64,000 bases of DNA from Verrucomicrobia bacterium Tous-C9LFEB. Its GTDB lineage: Bacteria; Verrucomicrobiota; Verrucomicrobiia; Methylacidiphilales; UBA1321. Positions 35,854 to 45,128 of the stretch are shown piece by piece. A program made the translations under genes and the position numbers. The notes beneath the pieces were generated by a model. That model worked only from the letters and a program-made list of their open reading frames with translations, had not been told where the DNA came from and did not search any database. Each line of letters opens with the position of its first letter. Position 1 is the stretch's first letter. The stretch lies in NCBI GenBank assembly GCA_002304345.1, contig NEUU01000019.1, forward strand, positions 1 through 64,000, read 5' to 3'.

Positions 35854-38679
35854 ATGGCGATTCCTAATTTCAACAACAGAACAAAACATCTTTCCCTCGT
35901 GATGGTGAGTTTTTTCTTGCTGATAGCCGGTTCGGCTATCGCCGCTGAGGCCGTAAAACTCGCTGCGAGTCCAGAGGGCATAACCATTGATGCCGGGGTG
36001 GCAGGAATCTTCACTTTGGAAGCGCCGCGATTGATGTTGAAGTCGGATGATTACAATGCGCCGAAGCCCGCCGTGACGGTGCTGGATGCCTCGACAGCGG
36101 TGGTTCGCTACGCCACCGGCGGTGAGTTGACAATGCGGGTCGCAGGCTCGCGGATTGCGGTGAGCTATTCGGGCATTCCGGAGGAGGCGCATGCCTTGCG
36201 GGTGATGATGCTGATTCCAATCCGGTTCGGACAAGGGGGGCAGGTTGGATTGGATGAACGCGCGCTCGTGGCATTGCCGGCGACGAAGAAAAAGAATTTT
36301 TTATTACAGGAAGGCGGAACGAAATTGCGGCTCGTGGATCCTTCCGGTGGTGGTTTTTCGCTGACGATGGCTGGCGGATTTCATGAGATTTCGGATAACC
36401 GTTTCTATAATTGGCCCACCTTTGCCTACATCTATACGTTTGGATTTAAGGAGCATCCCGGGCAAAATTCATTCGATATTCTTGTGGAACCAGCAGGAAC
36501 AATCGCTTCCGAAACGGGACCCAAATTCATGGTGGACCAATTTGGCCAATTGGCGGCGAAATCCTTTTCGGGAAAGGTGACGAGCGAGGACGAACTGAAG
36601 CAGGACGTTGCGAAAGAACAGGCATGGTTGGATAGCATGAAGCAACCCGAGAGAGATTCCTACGGGGGATTGCCGGGTAGTGGGGAAAAGTACAAGTTGA
36701 AGAAGACCGGATTTTTTCGCGTGGATCAGGTTGCCGGGCGTCATGTTTTTGTGACTCCCGAAGGAAATATTTTTTATCAACTGGGCGTATGCTGCATTCA
36801 ACCGCAGGAGGATCTGACCTTGGTGCGGGGGCGGGAAAAGATCTATGAATGGTTACCTCCCAAGGAGGGAGATTTTGCCGGCGCCTGGTTTAAAGAGGAC
36901 CCGACGGGAGTGGTTTCATTCTATCTTGCGAACTGGATTCGTAAATACGGGCAGCCGTTCGATGCGGAAAAATGGTCGGCACAGGCCATAAACCGTTTGC
37001 AAAAATGGGGTTTTAATTCAGCCGGGGCATGGTCGATACGAACGAAGACCATGCAGACGAAGCGTTTTTCTGGAACGGTTATGCTTCCTTTGGAGACATG
37101 GATGGCACCGGGGCTCAAGGCCATGCCCGGCGTTGACCGGATGTACGATCCGTTTGCACCGGGAACGGAAGAAGTAATCGAAAAAGCATTCGCGCAACAG
37201 GTAGCGCCTCTGGCCAATGATCCGACAATCATTGGCTATTTCTTGGGCAACGAACAACTGTTCGAAAACATTCCGCGGATTGTGCCCGCTCTCAAAAAAG
37301 ACTCGTTTTCAAAGCAACGTCTGGTGCAGTTGCTGCAGGAAAAGTACGAAGGGGATATCGCGAAGTTCAATGGCGCGTGGGCGATAAAGACGCCCTTCGC
37401 GAAATTTGAAGAGCTGGGCGACGCCACGCTGTTTGTCTCGACGCCGGAGTCGACCGGAGATATGCGCGAGTTTTTGCGACTTTATCTGGAGACCTATTAT
37501 TCGACCGTTATCCGGATTTTTCGCAAACACGATCCGAATCACCTTCTACTAGGCAGCCGCTGGCAACCGGGGACGGCCAATAATGAGATGTTGGTAAAGA
37601 TCGCGGCAAAATACATGGATGTGATCAGTGTGAACTATTATGTCTACGCCGTTGAGCCGGATTTTCTCAAGCGTATATACGATTGGAGCGGTGGCAAACC
37701 GATGCTACTCAGCGAATGGCATTTCACGAGTACGGATCAGGGGATGGGTGGACACAAGGAGGTGGCGAACCAAAAGGAGCGTGGGCTGGCTTATCGCAAT
37801 TATGTGGAAACGACGGCAGCCCTCCCTTATGTCGTGGGACATCAATGGTTCAGCAATATCGATCAATCTGTGACGGGACGCTGGTTTGAGGGCTTCAATG
37901 GCGAGGCAGCAAACACGGGACTGATCAATGTGACAGATCGACCTTATGTGGACTTTATTACGGAATGTAAAAAGACGAATGATGAGATTTACAGGGTTGT
38001 CTTGGGAGAGCGTCCCCCCTTCCGCTTTGACGACCCGCGTTTCTCGGCGCGGTCTGGAGCGGTGCGCAAATCCCTTTCGATTCCACGTGCCTTGCCTGGC
38101 ATGAAGTTGGATGGTACTTCGCAAAACTGGCCAGGTCGTCCGGCAGAGCAACTCCCGGCGAAGAATTTGACGCTGGGAACGCCCGATCTGGATTTCAATG
38201 CGGCCTTTCGACTTTGCTGGGACGATCAATTTCTGTACGTATTGGCTGAGGTCAAGGAGAGCACTCCTTTAGTTAATACACAGACAGGAGAAAATCTTTG
38301 GCAGGGGGATTGTCTCGAGATTTTTATTGGTGGAGAAAAGACGAACGAACCAGGAGCGTTAATGCCGACGGACCGTCAGATCTTGCTCAGCGCGGGGATG
38401 TCGCCGAAGTTTTACGTCGCGAACAGCCCGGTGCTAGTGACGGATATTCGTGTGGTAACCGCAAAGAATGTAACGGGCGAGGGATATACAATTGAGGCGG
38501 CCATACCGTGGGCCGTTCTCGGCATTAAGCCGGAATCGGGCAAGGAATTGCTGTTTGATTTGGGGGTGGATAACACCGACGATGGCAAGCTTCGCTCGCG
38601 CCAATGGATGTGGAACGGTTCTGAGCGTAATTCCAGTGATCGTGGGAACTGGGGGCGTGCCAAGTTGTTGATGAATTGA
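35854..38679 (+). CDS. GH50/agarase-like glycoside hydrolase with CBM9-like domain
   Basis: A 941-aa exported enzyme with a signal peptide ending near GSAIAAEA. A beta-rich N-terminal part (to about 270) precedes a TIM-barrel-type catalytic region beginning FFRVDQVAGRHVFVTPEG, the opening typical of agarase-like enzymes. Likely catalytic residues are Glu467 (FLGNEQL, acid/base) and Glu621 (MLLSEWHF, nucleophile), as in retaining clan GH-A enzymes. The last ~200 residues resemble a carbohydrate-binding family 9-type beta-sandwich (FRLCWDDQFLYVLAEVKES, then GDCLEIFIGG). The substrate may be agar/porphyran-like or another galactan; this is inference. The start at 35854 is preferred over 35815 because AAAGAGAT precedes it. 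It stands alone, with no obvious partner in the operon sense. Confidence 0.82.
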   Translation: MAIPNFNNRTKHLSLVMVSFFLLIAGSAIAAEAVKLAASPEGITIDAGVAGIFTLEAPRLMLKSDDYNAPKPAVTVLDASTAVVRYATGGELTMRVAGSRIAVSYSGIPEEAHALRVMMLIPIRFGQGGQVGLDERALVALPATKKKNFLLQEGGTKLRLVDPSGGGFSLTMAGGFHEISDNRFYNWPTFAYIYTFGFKEHPGQNSFDILVEPAGTIASETGPKFMVDQFGQLAAKSFSGKVTSEDELKQDVAKEQAWLDSMKQPERDSYGGLPGSGEKYKLKKTGFFRVDQVAGRHVFVTPEGNIFYQLGVCCIQPQEDLTLVRGREKIYEWLPPKEGDFAGAWFKEDPTGVVSFYLANWIRKYGQPFDAEKWSAQAINRLQKWGFNSAGAWSIRTKTMQTKRFSGTVMLPLETWMAPGLKAMPGVDRMYDPFAPGTEEVIEKAFAQQVAPLANDPTIIGYFLGNEQLFENIPRIVPALKKDSFSKQRLVQLLQEKYEGDIAKFNGAWAIKTPFAKFEELGDATLFVSTPESTGDMREFLRLYLETYYSTVIRIFRKHDPNHLLLGSRWQPGTANNEMLVKIAAKYMDVISVNYYVYAVEPDFLKRIYDWSGGKPMLLSEWHFTSTDQGMGGHKEVANQKERGLAYRNYVETTAALPYVVGHQWFSNIDQSVTGRWFEGFNGEAANTGLINVTDRPYVDFITECKKTNDEIYRVVLGERPPFRFDDPRFSARSGAVRKSLSIPRALPGMKLDGTSQNWPGRPAEQLPAKNLTLGTPDLDFNAAFRLCWDDQFLYVLAEVKESTPLVNTQTGENLWQGDCLEIFIGGEKTNEPGALMPTDRQILLSAGMSPKFYVANSPVLVTDIRVVTAKNVTGEGYTIEAAIPWAVLGIKPESGKELLFDLGVDNTDDGKLRSRQWMWNGSERNSSDRGNWGRAKLLMN

Positions 38680-38706
38680 GCCTCCAGGACAATGAGTCGT
38701 GGAGGC
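38680..38706. terminator. Stem-loop between convergent GH50-like and TonB receptor genes
   Basis: GCCTCCA and TGGAGGC arms (7 bp) enclose a 13-base loop directly after the GH50-like stop and 32 bases from the receptor stop. A bidirectional terminator is possible, but no T-run is seen. Confidence 0.35.
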
Positions 38707-38738
38707 CTAACGGGCGGTATTGTATTCTGAGAGGTGGC

Positions 38739-40880
38739 TTAGAACTGAATGGTCAGGCTGGTGTAAAACGTTCGTCCCGCGCCAGCTACCGATTGCAGCG
38801 GAGCGTTGTAGTTGCTGGCTTGGAAGTTATCGAAGTTTACGCCGCCTAGTGGTTGGTAGTAGAACTTGTCGATCACGTTATCGATCCCGGCATTCAATCG
38901 CACGTTGGGCCATTGGTAGCCGGTGCGGAGATTCAATAAAGCGTAGCCGGGCGTCGTAGGTTCGTTGCGCAGGCCATCGACTTCGGCCTTGGAATCGATC
39001 ATCTGCACTTCAATGGCGCTGGTCCAGCGGCCGAGCGTCTCCTCCAGTGCGACAGTGGCGTGCAGCGGCATCATGTGATAAAGATCATTGCCATCGAGGG
39101 TCTCTCCGCGGACCCATCCGGCCACGCCGCGAATTTGGCCATGACCAAAGGTGTCATTGTTCCAGAGCTGCTTTTTCCACTTCAAATCGACGCCGTAAAG
39201 CTGGGCGTCATGATTGGCAAAGATAAGTTGCGAGCGAATGCTTTGGCCGCTGTAGACGGTGCCGAACCGGTCGACATTAATGTAGTCTTCGACGTAGGAA
39301 TAATAGGGGGTGACCGCGACTTCCCAATCCTTCCTCGCGTCGTCATGCCAGTTGGCGGTGATGCTGAAGGTATGAGCGACCTCACTCTTGAGATCCAGAT
39401 TTCCGGTGTAGTAGTTGCCGTCTCCGAACCAATTGACCATCTCGGCGGCCATTTTCACTTTGGACCAAGCATAGCGTTCGTAGAGACTCGGGGCGCGACT
39501 TTTGCGGGCGTAGCCGATCTCGTAGGTGCTGCTTTTTTCCGGTTCGTAGCGCGTGAGGGCCGTGAGGTCGAAATTGACATCGGTTCGCGCGTGGTCGCGG
39601 GAATTGAAGGCGTTGGCATCGGCCGCGTACATGGCGGAATAACCCTGCACATTGCCCGTGTCCATCCAGACGGTATCGTTTCGCGCGCCGAAGAGAGTCA
39701 TCCATTGCTCGTTATACTGGGTTTCCCACTCGGCGAAAAACGCCAGACGGTTGCGCTCGCCATTGTTGATATTCACAAACGTATTGGGCGACATCATCAT
39801 GCCCGAACCGGGCACCTGAGGCCAGGTGTCGTCGAGTTCGAAGCGATGAAACTCATTTCCCACCCGCAGAGTGTGGAGATCGAGAATGGGAATTGTGGCT
39901 TTCAGGGTATATCCGGTATTAATACCATGCGTATCCATTGGCATCCACATGGGCATGGGGAACGACTCCTTATCCTTGCTGATATTCATGCCGTGAGTGA
40001 CCTGCTGCCAGTACGCACGCGTGTCGAGTTGACCCCAGTCGTACTGCCCTTCATAGCGGGTGTTGATGAACTCGCCATCATTGCGGGTGACATCCATCCA
40101 TTGATTGACGAAACCCTCTTTCGGCGTGGAGTTGAGTCCCGCTGTGATCTCGCTAAAGTGTCCGTCTTTCTGCGTGGCGAAGGTGACGGCCTGCGTGGAC
40201 GTTTCGTAGAAGGTCGAAGTCACCGTGTTTCCGTTTCCGTCTTTGTAATCACCCGCCTGACTGTAGGCTCCGCGATAGCCGAGGCTGAAGTTCTGGTTGG
40301 CCACCGCCGAATTCAGCGATCCGCCATAGCTGTCGCCATTGGTTCCATAGTAACTATTGAGGGTGGTGGCGGTATGGATCTTTTGTTCTGGTGAGGCGAA
40401 GAGGGGACGGGCGGAGTTAACGATGATTGTGCCACCGAGACTATCGCCGCCCTGACTCACCGGAGTGATGCCGGCCAGTACTTCCACTTTTTCCACCTGA
40501 CCGGGACTGATATAGGAGAGCGGTGGGTTCATGTGATTGGGGCAGGCTGACGTGATGGTCATTCCATCCACGAGAATTTTCACGCGTTCGTCGCCGAGTC
40601 CGTGGAGGATGGGAAGCGAAGCGGCACCGTTTTGTTGTAACGCGACACCGGCCCAGCCTTCCAGCAGTTCCGAGGTATCTCCACCGTGAATGGGCGTAGA
40701 GGAAGTCCGATCGCGTGCGGCGGTGACCACAACTTCGCGGAGAAGGATTGACGTCGTTGTTGTGCTGAAGGTCGATTCGGCGACTGGTTTTTCGGCTCCG
40801 ATAAGCATGGAATGACAAAGAATGATGAGCAAGGCGGGGCATCCGAGATGCCGGGTAAACGGACGGATCAAGAAATTCAC
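38739..40880 (-). CDS. TonB-dependent receptor, copper type
   Basis: A 713-aa outer-membrane receptor. A GTG at 40880 is chosen because GGAGG lies 7 bases upstream and it gives a compact signal peptide. The TonB box region is REVVVTAAR (about 49-57). The plug contains ILVDGMTITSACPNHMNPPL with CPNHMNPP at 113-120, the pattern of TonB-dependent copper receptors (OprC/NosA group). A Met-rich loop PMPMWMPMD at 308-316 and GSGMMMSPN later in the barrel fit copper binding. The protein ends in Phe as outer-membrane barrels do. It lies at the end of the FTR1-P19 metal operon, so copper (needed by P19 and by oxidase-type steps) is the likely cargo. Confidence 0.88.
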   Translation of the reverse strand: MNFLIRPFTRHLGCPALLIILCHSMLIGAEKPVAESTFSTTTTSILLREVVVTAARDRTSSTPIHGGDTSELLEGWAGVALQQNGAASLPILHGLGDERVKILVDGMTITSACPNHMNPPLSYISPGQVEKVEVLAGITPVSQGGDSLGGTIIVNSARPLFASPEQKIHTATTLNSYYGTNGDSYGGSLNSAVANQNFSLGYRGAYSQAGDYKDGNGNTVTSTFYETSTQAVTFATQKDGHFSEITAGLNSTPKEGFVNQWMDVTRNDGEFINTRYEGQYDWGQLDTRAYWQQVTHGMNISKDKESFPMPMWMPMDTHGINTGYTLKATIPILDLHTLRVGNEFHRFELDDTWPQVPGSGMMMSPNTFVNINNGERNRLAFFAEWETQYNEQWMTLFGARNDTVWMDTGNVQGYSAMYAADANAFNSRDHARTDVNFDLTALTRYEPEKSSTYEIGYARKSRAPSLYERYAWSKVKMAAEMVNWFGDGNYYTGNLDLKSEVAHTFSITANWHDDARKDWEVAVTPYYSYVEDYINVDRFGTVYSGQSIRSQLIFANHDAQLYGVDLKWKKQLWNNDTFGHGQIRGVAGWVRGETLDGNDLYHMMPLHATVALEETLGRWTSAIEVQMIDSKAEVDGLRNEPTTPGYALLNLRTGYQWPNVRLNAGIDNVIDKFYYQPLGGVNFDNFQASNYNAPLQSVAGAGRTFYTSLTIQF

Positions 40881-40925
40881 GAATAATCCTCCAGCATGCG
40901 ATCGCGAGGACAGCATGCCTTGGTT

Positions 40926-40948
40926 CGTTTTCACTCGGTGTGAAAACG
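40926..40948. promoter_or_regulatory. Long perfect inverted repeat upstream of the TonB receptor
   Basis: Arms CGTTTTCAC and GTGAAAACG (9 bp) flank a 5-base centre, about 45 bases upstream of the receptor start. It could be an operator for a metal-responsive repressor or a hairpin between two genes. A smaller hairpin, GGACGC-AA-GCGTCC, lies next to it at 40984-40997. No T-run follows, so a terminator is less likely. Confidence 0.45.
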
Positions 40949-41005
40949 GGGTTAGCGGCGGAAGGAGAATAGCAACGACGGGTGGACGCAAGCGTCCGCC
41001 GACGG

Positions 41006-41413
41006 CTATATGAAGGTTGCGAAAGGCGCGGGGGAAGAAATGGGGACCGGACCGGGAGGCGGATCGGAACGCAGGGGAGCCGATTGGCACACGAATGGGG
41101 GATAAACGTTGGGTTGGGGAGGCAACCAGACGGTCCACCGGAAGGGAGTGGAAAAGAGATTTTCCGATTTCTTTTCCACTTTAACAGTGGCAGGACGTCG
41201 TTCTTCTTTCTGACGGCCTTCCTGAATCTTGACACACTTTTCGCAAGGAGCTTTCCCGCTGAAAGTCTTTTCCACACCTGCGCGAAGTGACCCCTCCTGA
41301 ATGGAATAGTCGCGAATCATTTCCGCCCACGCGACCGTCTGGAGAATCGCCCAATGTCCACCTGCGAGACATAGGATCGCCAGCAGCATCAAGGCTGTAG
41401 CGAGAGCTTTCAT
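41006..41413 (-). CDS. Small exported or membrane-anchored CxxC protein
   Basis: A 135-aa protein with a hydrophobic N-terminal helix (KALATALMLLAILCLAGGHW), then a short conserved-looking region YSIQEGSLRAGVEKTFSG and the metal- or thiol-type motif KAPCEKCVKI. The C-terminal third is Pro-rich. Small exported proteins of this pattern are familiar to me beside copper TonB receptors, but I know no assigned function. The start at 41413 directly begins the hydrophobic helix; 41482 is an in-frame alternative that would overlap the cytochrome gene. Its place between a cytochrome c and a copper receptor suggests metal delivery (inference). Confidence 0.7.
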   Translation of the reverse strand: MKALATALMLLAILCLAGGHWAILQTVAWAEMIRDYSIQEGSLRAGVEKTFSGKAPCEKCVKIQEGRQKEERRPATVKVEKKSENLFSTPFRWTVWLPPQPNVYPPFVCQSAPLRSDPPPGPVPISSPAPFATFI

Positions 41414-41441
41414 GAAGGTGGAGCGGAACACGGGCACGACA

Positions 41442-42026
41442 TTAGCCTTCGGGCAGGTGCGACGCTTTCGTTTCGTTGTCATTCTTTAGCGTTGTCTTGC
41501 GCTGATTGGATGCGGGCGAATTTTTAACTGGGGTGGGTGGCTGTTTTTGTTTGATGGCGGCCATTTCGTTGGCCATCGCGGTGGGAAGGGGAATCGGTGC
41601 GGTGCCGGATGCCTGATTTTGACGATGCTGCAAGGTCCGTACAAAGGCAACGACTTTCCATCTGTCGCTATCGGTGAGCGCCGGAGAAAAGCCATTCATT
41701 TTCTTTCGGCCATTGGTAATAATGTCGAAGAGTTCGCCGTCCGGTTGCATGCGAACGCGCGGGTCCATGAGGCTGGTGATGTCTGTGGGTCCGCCGGAAC
41801 TGGTGCCCTCCATGCCATGGCATATGGCGCAGTTGGCCATGTAACGGGTTCGTCCGCGTTCCATGGCCACTGCATCGATGTGGATTGGAATACCGTCGCC
41901 CCATAGTTCGCCGAATCGCCCTGTTTTTTGGTAACTGTCGAGAGAGGAAGGATTCTCCGCCCAACCCGTCGCGACGAGAAGGAGTGTCAGGATCGTGGAG
42001 GAGAGAGCGTTAAACTTTCGGTGCAT
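41442..42026 (-). CDS. Monohaem cytochrome c
   Basis: A 194-aa exported protein with a signal peptide ending GWAEN (about residue 24). It has one haem-binding motif, Cys66-Ala-Ile-Cys69-His70 (NCAICHG), and a likely axial Met in RKKMNGFSPAL, as in class I cytochromes c. The C-terminal ~50 residues are polar and Pro-rich. The start at 42026 has GGAG upstream and overlaps the ABC ATPase gene by 17 bases. In this operon it may transfer electrons for metal oxidation or reduction linked to FTR1/P19 uptake; it is not part of the classical Campylobacter cluster as I recall it. Confidence 0.88.
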   Translation of the reverse strand: MHRKFNALSSTILTLLLVATGWAENPSSLDSYQKTGRFGELWGDGIPIHIDAVAMERGRTRYMANCAICHGMEGTSSGGPTDITSLMDPRVRMQPDGELFDIITNGRKKMNGFSPALTDSDRWKVVAFVRTLQHRQNQASGTAPIPLPTAMANEMAAIKQKQPPTPVKNSPASNQRKTTLKNDNETKASHLPEG

Positions 42027-42720
42027 TCTCCAATTCCTCGCCGAGATATTTGCCGTGATGCAGGCGGACGATGCGATTGGCGGAGCGGGCCAGATCGGGA
42101 TTATGCGTGACCATGATGATCGTGCGGCCCTGACTGTGCAGTTGCTTGAGAAAGTCCATGACGACCTGTTCGTTTTCCTCATCCAGATTGCCGGTAGGCT
42201 CATCGGCAAAGATGAAAGGTGGTTCGTTGACCAGGGCGCGGGCGATGCAGACGCGTTGTTGTTCGCCACCGGAAAGCTGCTTGGGTAAATGATGAACGCG
42301 GTGACCCATGCCGAATTGCTCCAAAACCTTCAATGCGGTGGGTTCATCCACCACGCTGTGGTAATGCTGCGCTAGCATGACGTTTTCCAAAGCGCTGAGA
42401 TAGGGAATGAGGTGGAATTGCTGGAAGACGAGTCCGATTTTCTCCGAGCGGAATTTCCGTCGCATTTCGTCGTCGAATGTCGCCACATCACGTCCATCCA
42501 GCAGTACTTTCCCCTCGGTTGCGGTATCGAGACAAGTCATGATATTCATGAGCGTGGTTTTGCCGGAGCCCGATGCGCCCATGAATGCGGTGAATTCTCC
42601 GCGGTGGATGCGGAGGTTTACATGGTCGAGTGCGGTCACTTGCCCGAAGCGTTTGCACAGCCCGACTGTTTCGATGGCGGCGGTTTGAGTGGTTGCCTTT
42701 TCCAGCAGGGACGATGACAT
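42010..42720 (-). CDS. ABC transporter ATP-binding protein (MacB/LolD-like, metal locus)
   Basis: A 236-aa ATPase with Walker A GASGSGKT (48-55), signature LSGGEQQR and Walker [15 protein letters not shown]. It belongs to the MacB/LolD type that drives FtsX-fold permeases. The two permease genes lie immediately upstream in the operon. In the comparable Campylobacter Cj1658-1663 cluster such an ATPase and two permeases accompany FTR1 and P19, so the role is in iron (and possibly copper) handling rather than lipoprotein or macrolide export. Confidence 0.92.
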   Translation of the reverse strand: MSSSLLEKATTQTAAIETVGLCKRFGQVTALDHVNLRIHRGEFTAFMGASGSGKTTLMNIMTCLDTATEGKVLLDGRDVATFDDEMRRKFRSEKIGLVFQQFHLIPYLSALENVMLAQHYHSVVDEPTALKVLEQFGMGHRVHHLPKQLSGGEQQRVCIARALVNEPPFIFADEPTGNLDEENEQVVMDFLKQLHSQGRTIIMVTHNPDLARSANRIVRLHHGKYLGEELENAPKV

Positions 42721-42721
42721 C

Positions 42722-43864
42722 TTATTCTCCTTTTAAAATTGCAGCGGGTTCGATTTGAGTGGCGCGTCGAGCCGGAACGATGGCGGCGGCCAATGCCACC
42801 ACGATCGACAATAGGGCGGCCAGCGGCAGGACCGGGGCGCGGAAATCAATGGTTGAGGAAAAGACCACTTGGCCCAGCACTTGTGCAAGCAGATAGCCTG
42901 CCGCGCAGCCCGCAATCACAGCGGCGGAAACAATCAACGCGGTTTCGATCACGATCTGGCCTACGATACTGCGATTGGTGGCGCCCAGCGCTTTTTGCAG
43001 GGCAAACTCACGCGAACGTTCGCTGACAATGGCGAGCAGAGTGGTGTTCACACAGAGGGTGGATAAAATGAGAATCACCACGCAGACGAGTCCCATCAGT
43101 CCTTTTATTTTTCCCAGTACTTGACCCTCCGAGGCTGAGATTTTCCGAATCGGTCGGATGTCGAGATCAGGATGAAGTTTGCGCAATTCGGTAGCGAAAG
43201 CGTCTACGCGGCTTGGATCGGAATTGACTCGTAAGAGAATGTGGCTGGCCTGTCCCGGTTGACGTAGCCATTGCTGCGCAACGGAGAGATTAACGATCAG
43301 CACGTTGTCCACGGCGTCGCCGGTTTCGATGAGACCCTTGATTTGAAACGAGCGCTTCTCATCACCCCGCACCAAGGTCACTGTTTTACCAATCCCCAGT
43401 TCCAATTGTTCCGCCAGCTTGCGACCGATCATGGCATTGCGATCGTCGAAATTGACGCCGATCCAATTTCCCGCGACTTGCCAATAGGGAACGAGCGGAC
43501 GCAGCGATTCGAACTGCACGCCCATCAGCACCACCTTGGACATTTCCGTGCGTACGACGCCGTAGAGATAAGGTGTTCCGGCGGAAATCAAGCCGGGAGG
43601 TGCTTCGTCAATCACCTGTTGATGGACCGATTCGGACATGGAAGCCCCTTCGCTCGGGCCGATATAGAAATTGGCACCATAGGTGCGCAGCTCACGACTC
43701 ATTTTGGCTGTGATATCAAAATACACGGCGGCCATGGCTGTGACGATCGCCGCGCCCACAGCAAGTGCCGCAAAGACAACAGCGACGCGGCGCAATCGCA
43801 TCGCCAGCGCGCGGAATACCAGCCGACCGAGCATATGGGTACGCGACGTTTTAGTGGCGACCAT
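42722..43864 (-). CDS. ABC transporter permease, FtsX/MacB fold (metal locus)
   Basis: A 380-aa permease with one N-terminal membrane helix (VAVVFAALAVGAAIVTAMAAVYF), a large extracytoplasmic domain (RELRTYGANFYIGPS...), and three C-terminal helices ending in ARRATQIEPAAILKG, the FtsX-family tail. The start at 43864 has GGAGG six bases upstream and overlaps the other permease gene by 14 bases. It pairs with the related permease at 43851-45128; both share the N-terminal block 'S(R)E(L/M)(R/K)(T/S)YGAN'. Confidence 0.88.
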   Translation of the reverse strand: MVATKTSRTHMLGRLVFRALAMRLRRVAVVFAALAVGAAIVTAMAAVYFDITAKMSRELRTYGANFYIGPSEGASMSESVHQQVIDEAPPGLISAGTPYLYGVVRTEMSKVVLMGVQFESLRPLVPYWQVAGNWIGVNFDDRNAMIGRKLAEQLELGIGKTVTLVRGDEKRSFQIKGLIETGDAVDNVLIVNLSVAQQWLRQPGQASHILLRVNSDPSRVDAFATELRKLHPDLDIRPIRKISASEGQVLGKIKGLMGLVCVVILILSTLCVNTTLLAIVSERSREFALQKALGATNRSIVGQIVIETALIVSAAVIAGCAAGYLLAQVLGQVVFSSTIDFRAPVLPLAALLSIVVALAAAIVPARRATQIEPAAILKGE

Positions 43865-45128
43865 ATAGCACCTCCGCGGGATACAATTTGGCAATGCGCT
43901 GGGCGGGAATCCACGTTCCGATCAATGAAATTAAAATCGACAATGCCAGAACAGTTGGCACGACAATCCAGTTGAAATTCAACGCTGCTCCGAATAGCTC
44001 CCTGCCAATGAGCTGCGCCAATCCCCAGCCCGCGACGCATCCGAGCAAACCTCCGACAAGTCCATTCAAAGCGGATTCGGCGTAAAACAGTGCCAGGATT
44101 TGCCAGAGCCGCGCATCCAGAGCTTTCATCAGTCCGATTTCCTGCGTGCGCTCCAGAATGCTTGTTGTGGTCAGTGAGGCGATCCCCATCGAGGCCGCAA
44201 TCAGCGCGGCCACTGTGGCGACGATCAAGAGCAACTGGACTTTGCCCACCACCACGCCTTCCGAAGCGGCGACTTGCCAGATTGGGCGTACGGCCGTGCC
44301 GGGTAACGCTTCCTCCAGTTGATGCGCGATGGAAGAAACGTAGGCGGTGCAATACCAGCTATCGTATTCCCCGGCGTTGAGTGACTCCACATCGCGACGC
44401 GCCTTGCGCGAAAGTTGCGATTCGGGAACCGTCAGCGCGGAGATCCGGATGCTTTGGACTTTGCCTTCCTGATTGAATAATTTTTGGGCGATGACAAGCG
44501 GAAGCACGAGTTGTTGATCCTCCGCGCTTCCGGTCTCAAGAATGCCGGTGATTTTCACGCGAAGCCGCCGTTGCGACTGGGTCAATTCGACCGTGTCGCC
44601 TGCTTTCCAACCTGTGCTCTCGGCCAGCTTGCGCCCTACCAAGGCTTCTGTTTTTTCATCGTCAGGCCATTCTCCGGAAACATTCCAGTAGGTGCTGATG
44701 ACTTTATGACCGGTGTGGTATCCTGGTTCATCCGCAAGCGGGAATGACTTGTTGAAAAAAGTTCCCGTGATGACGGTGTCGCGACCGTTTGCTTTTGCCC
44801 TGCCGACGAGAAGCGGCGCGTAACCGAGAATATTGTTTCGCCAAAAGATGTTGTTGATGTTGGGTAAATCCGATTCGTTGAGTAGATCCTGACTTGGCAG
44901 CGGGCTGGCATTCTCACCGAGGAGCGCGGGCAGTACCGCCTGCCCGGTGGGCTCAATGAGGATATTGGCTCCGTACGATTTCATTTCGCGAGCCATCTTG
45001 TCGCCCACGTCAATGGAGACGGCGAGCAGAGCGGAGACCAGGGCGGCGGCGAACAATACGGTGACCACCGCGAGGGCCTTGCGTCGCAGGTTATGACGCC
45101 ACGATTGGATTATGAGCCGGGGCAGCAT
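43851..45128 (-). CDS. ABC transporter permease, FtsX/MacB fold (metal locus)
   Basis: A 425-aa permease with the same layout as its neighbour: N-terminal helix (LAVVTVLFAAALVSALLAVSI), extracytoplasmic domain starting KMAREMKSYGANILIEP, and three C-terminal helices ending IPAQRIAKLYPAEVLYGRH. It overlaps the DUF2318 gene by 19 bases. The two permeases likely form a heterodimer with the ATPase at 42010-42720. Confidence 0.88.
   Translation of the reverse strand: MLPRLIIQSWRHNLRRKALAVVTVLFAAALVSALLAVSIDVGDKMAREMKSYGANILIEPTGQAVLPALLGENASPLPSQDLLNESDLPNINNIFWRNNILGYAPLLVGRAKANGRDTVITGTFFNKSFPLADEPGYHTGHKVISTYWNVSGEWPDDEKTEALVGRKLAESTGWKAGDTVELTQSQRRLRVKITGILETGSAEDQQLVLPLVIAQKLFNQEGKVQSIRISALTVPESQLSRKARRDVESLNAGEYDSWYCTAYVSSIAHQLEEALPGTAVRPIWQVAASEGVVVGKVQLLLIVATVAALIAASMGIASLTTTSILERTQEIGLMKALDARLWQILALFYAESALNGLVGGLLGCVAGWGLAQLIGRELFGAALNFNWIVVPTVLALSILISLIGTWIPAQRIAKLYPAEVLYGRH

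Noticed and set aside
38680..38706. Certain intrinsic terminator
   Set aside because: The 7-bp stem is clear but the loop is long and no T-run follows, so it is kept only as a candidate.
39060..40394. 444-codon open frame on the plus strand
   Set aside because: Antisense to the TonB receptor, which has a complete plug, barrel and terminal Phe. High GC leaves long chance frames on the opposite strand.
42010..45128. LolCDE/MacAB interpretation of the ABC genes
   Set aside because: Sequence alone would allow it, but the overlaps with DUF2318 and the linkage to P19 and FTR1 point to the metal-uptake variant of this transporter type.
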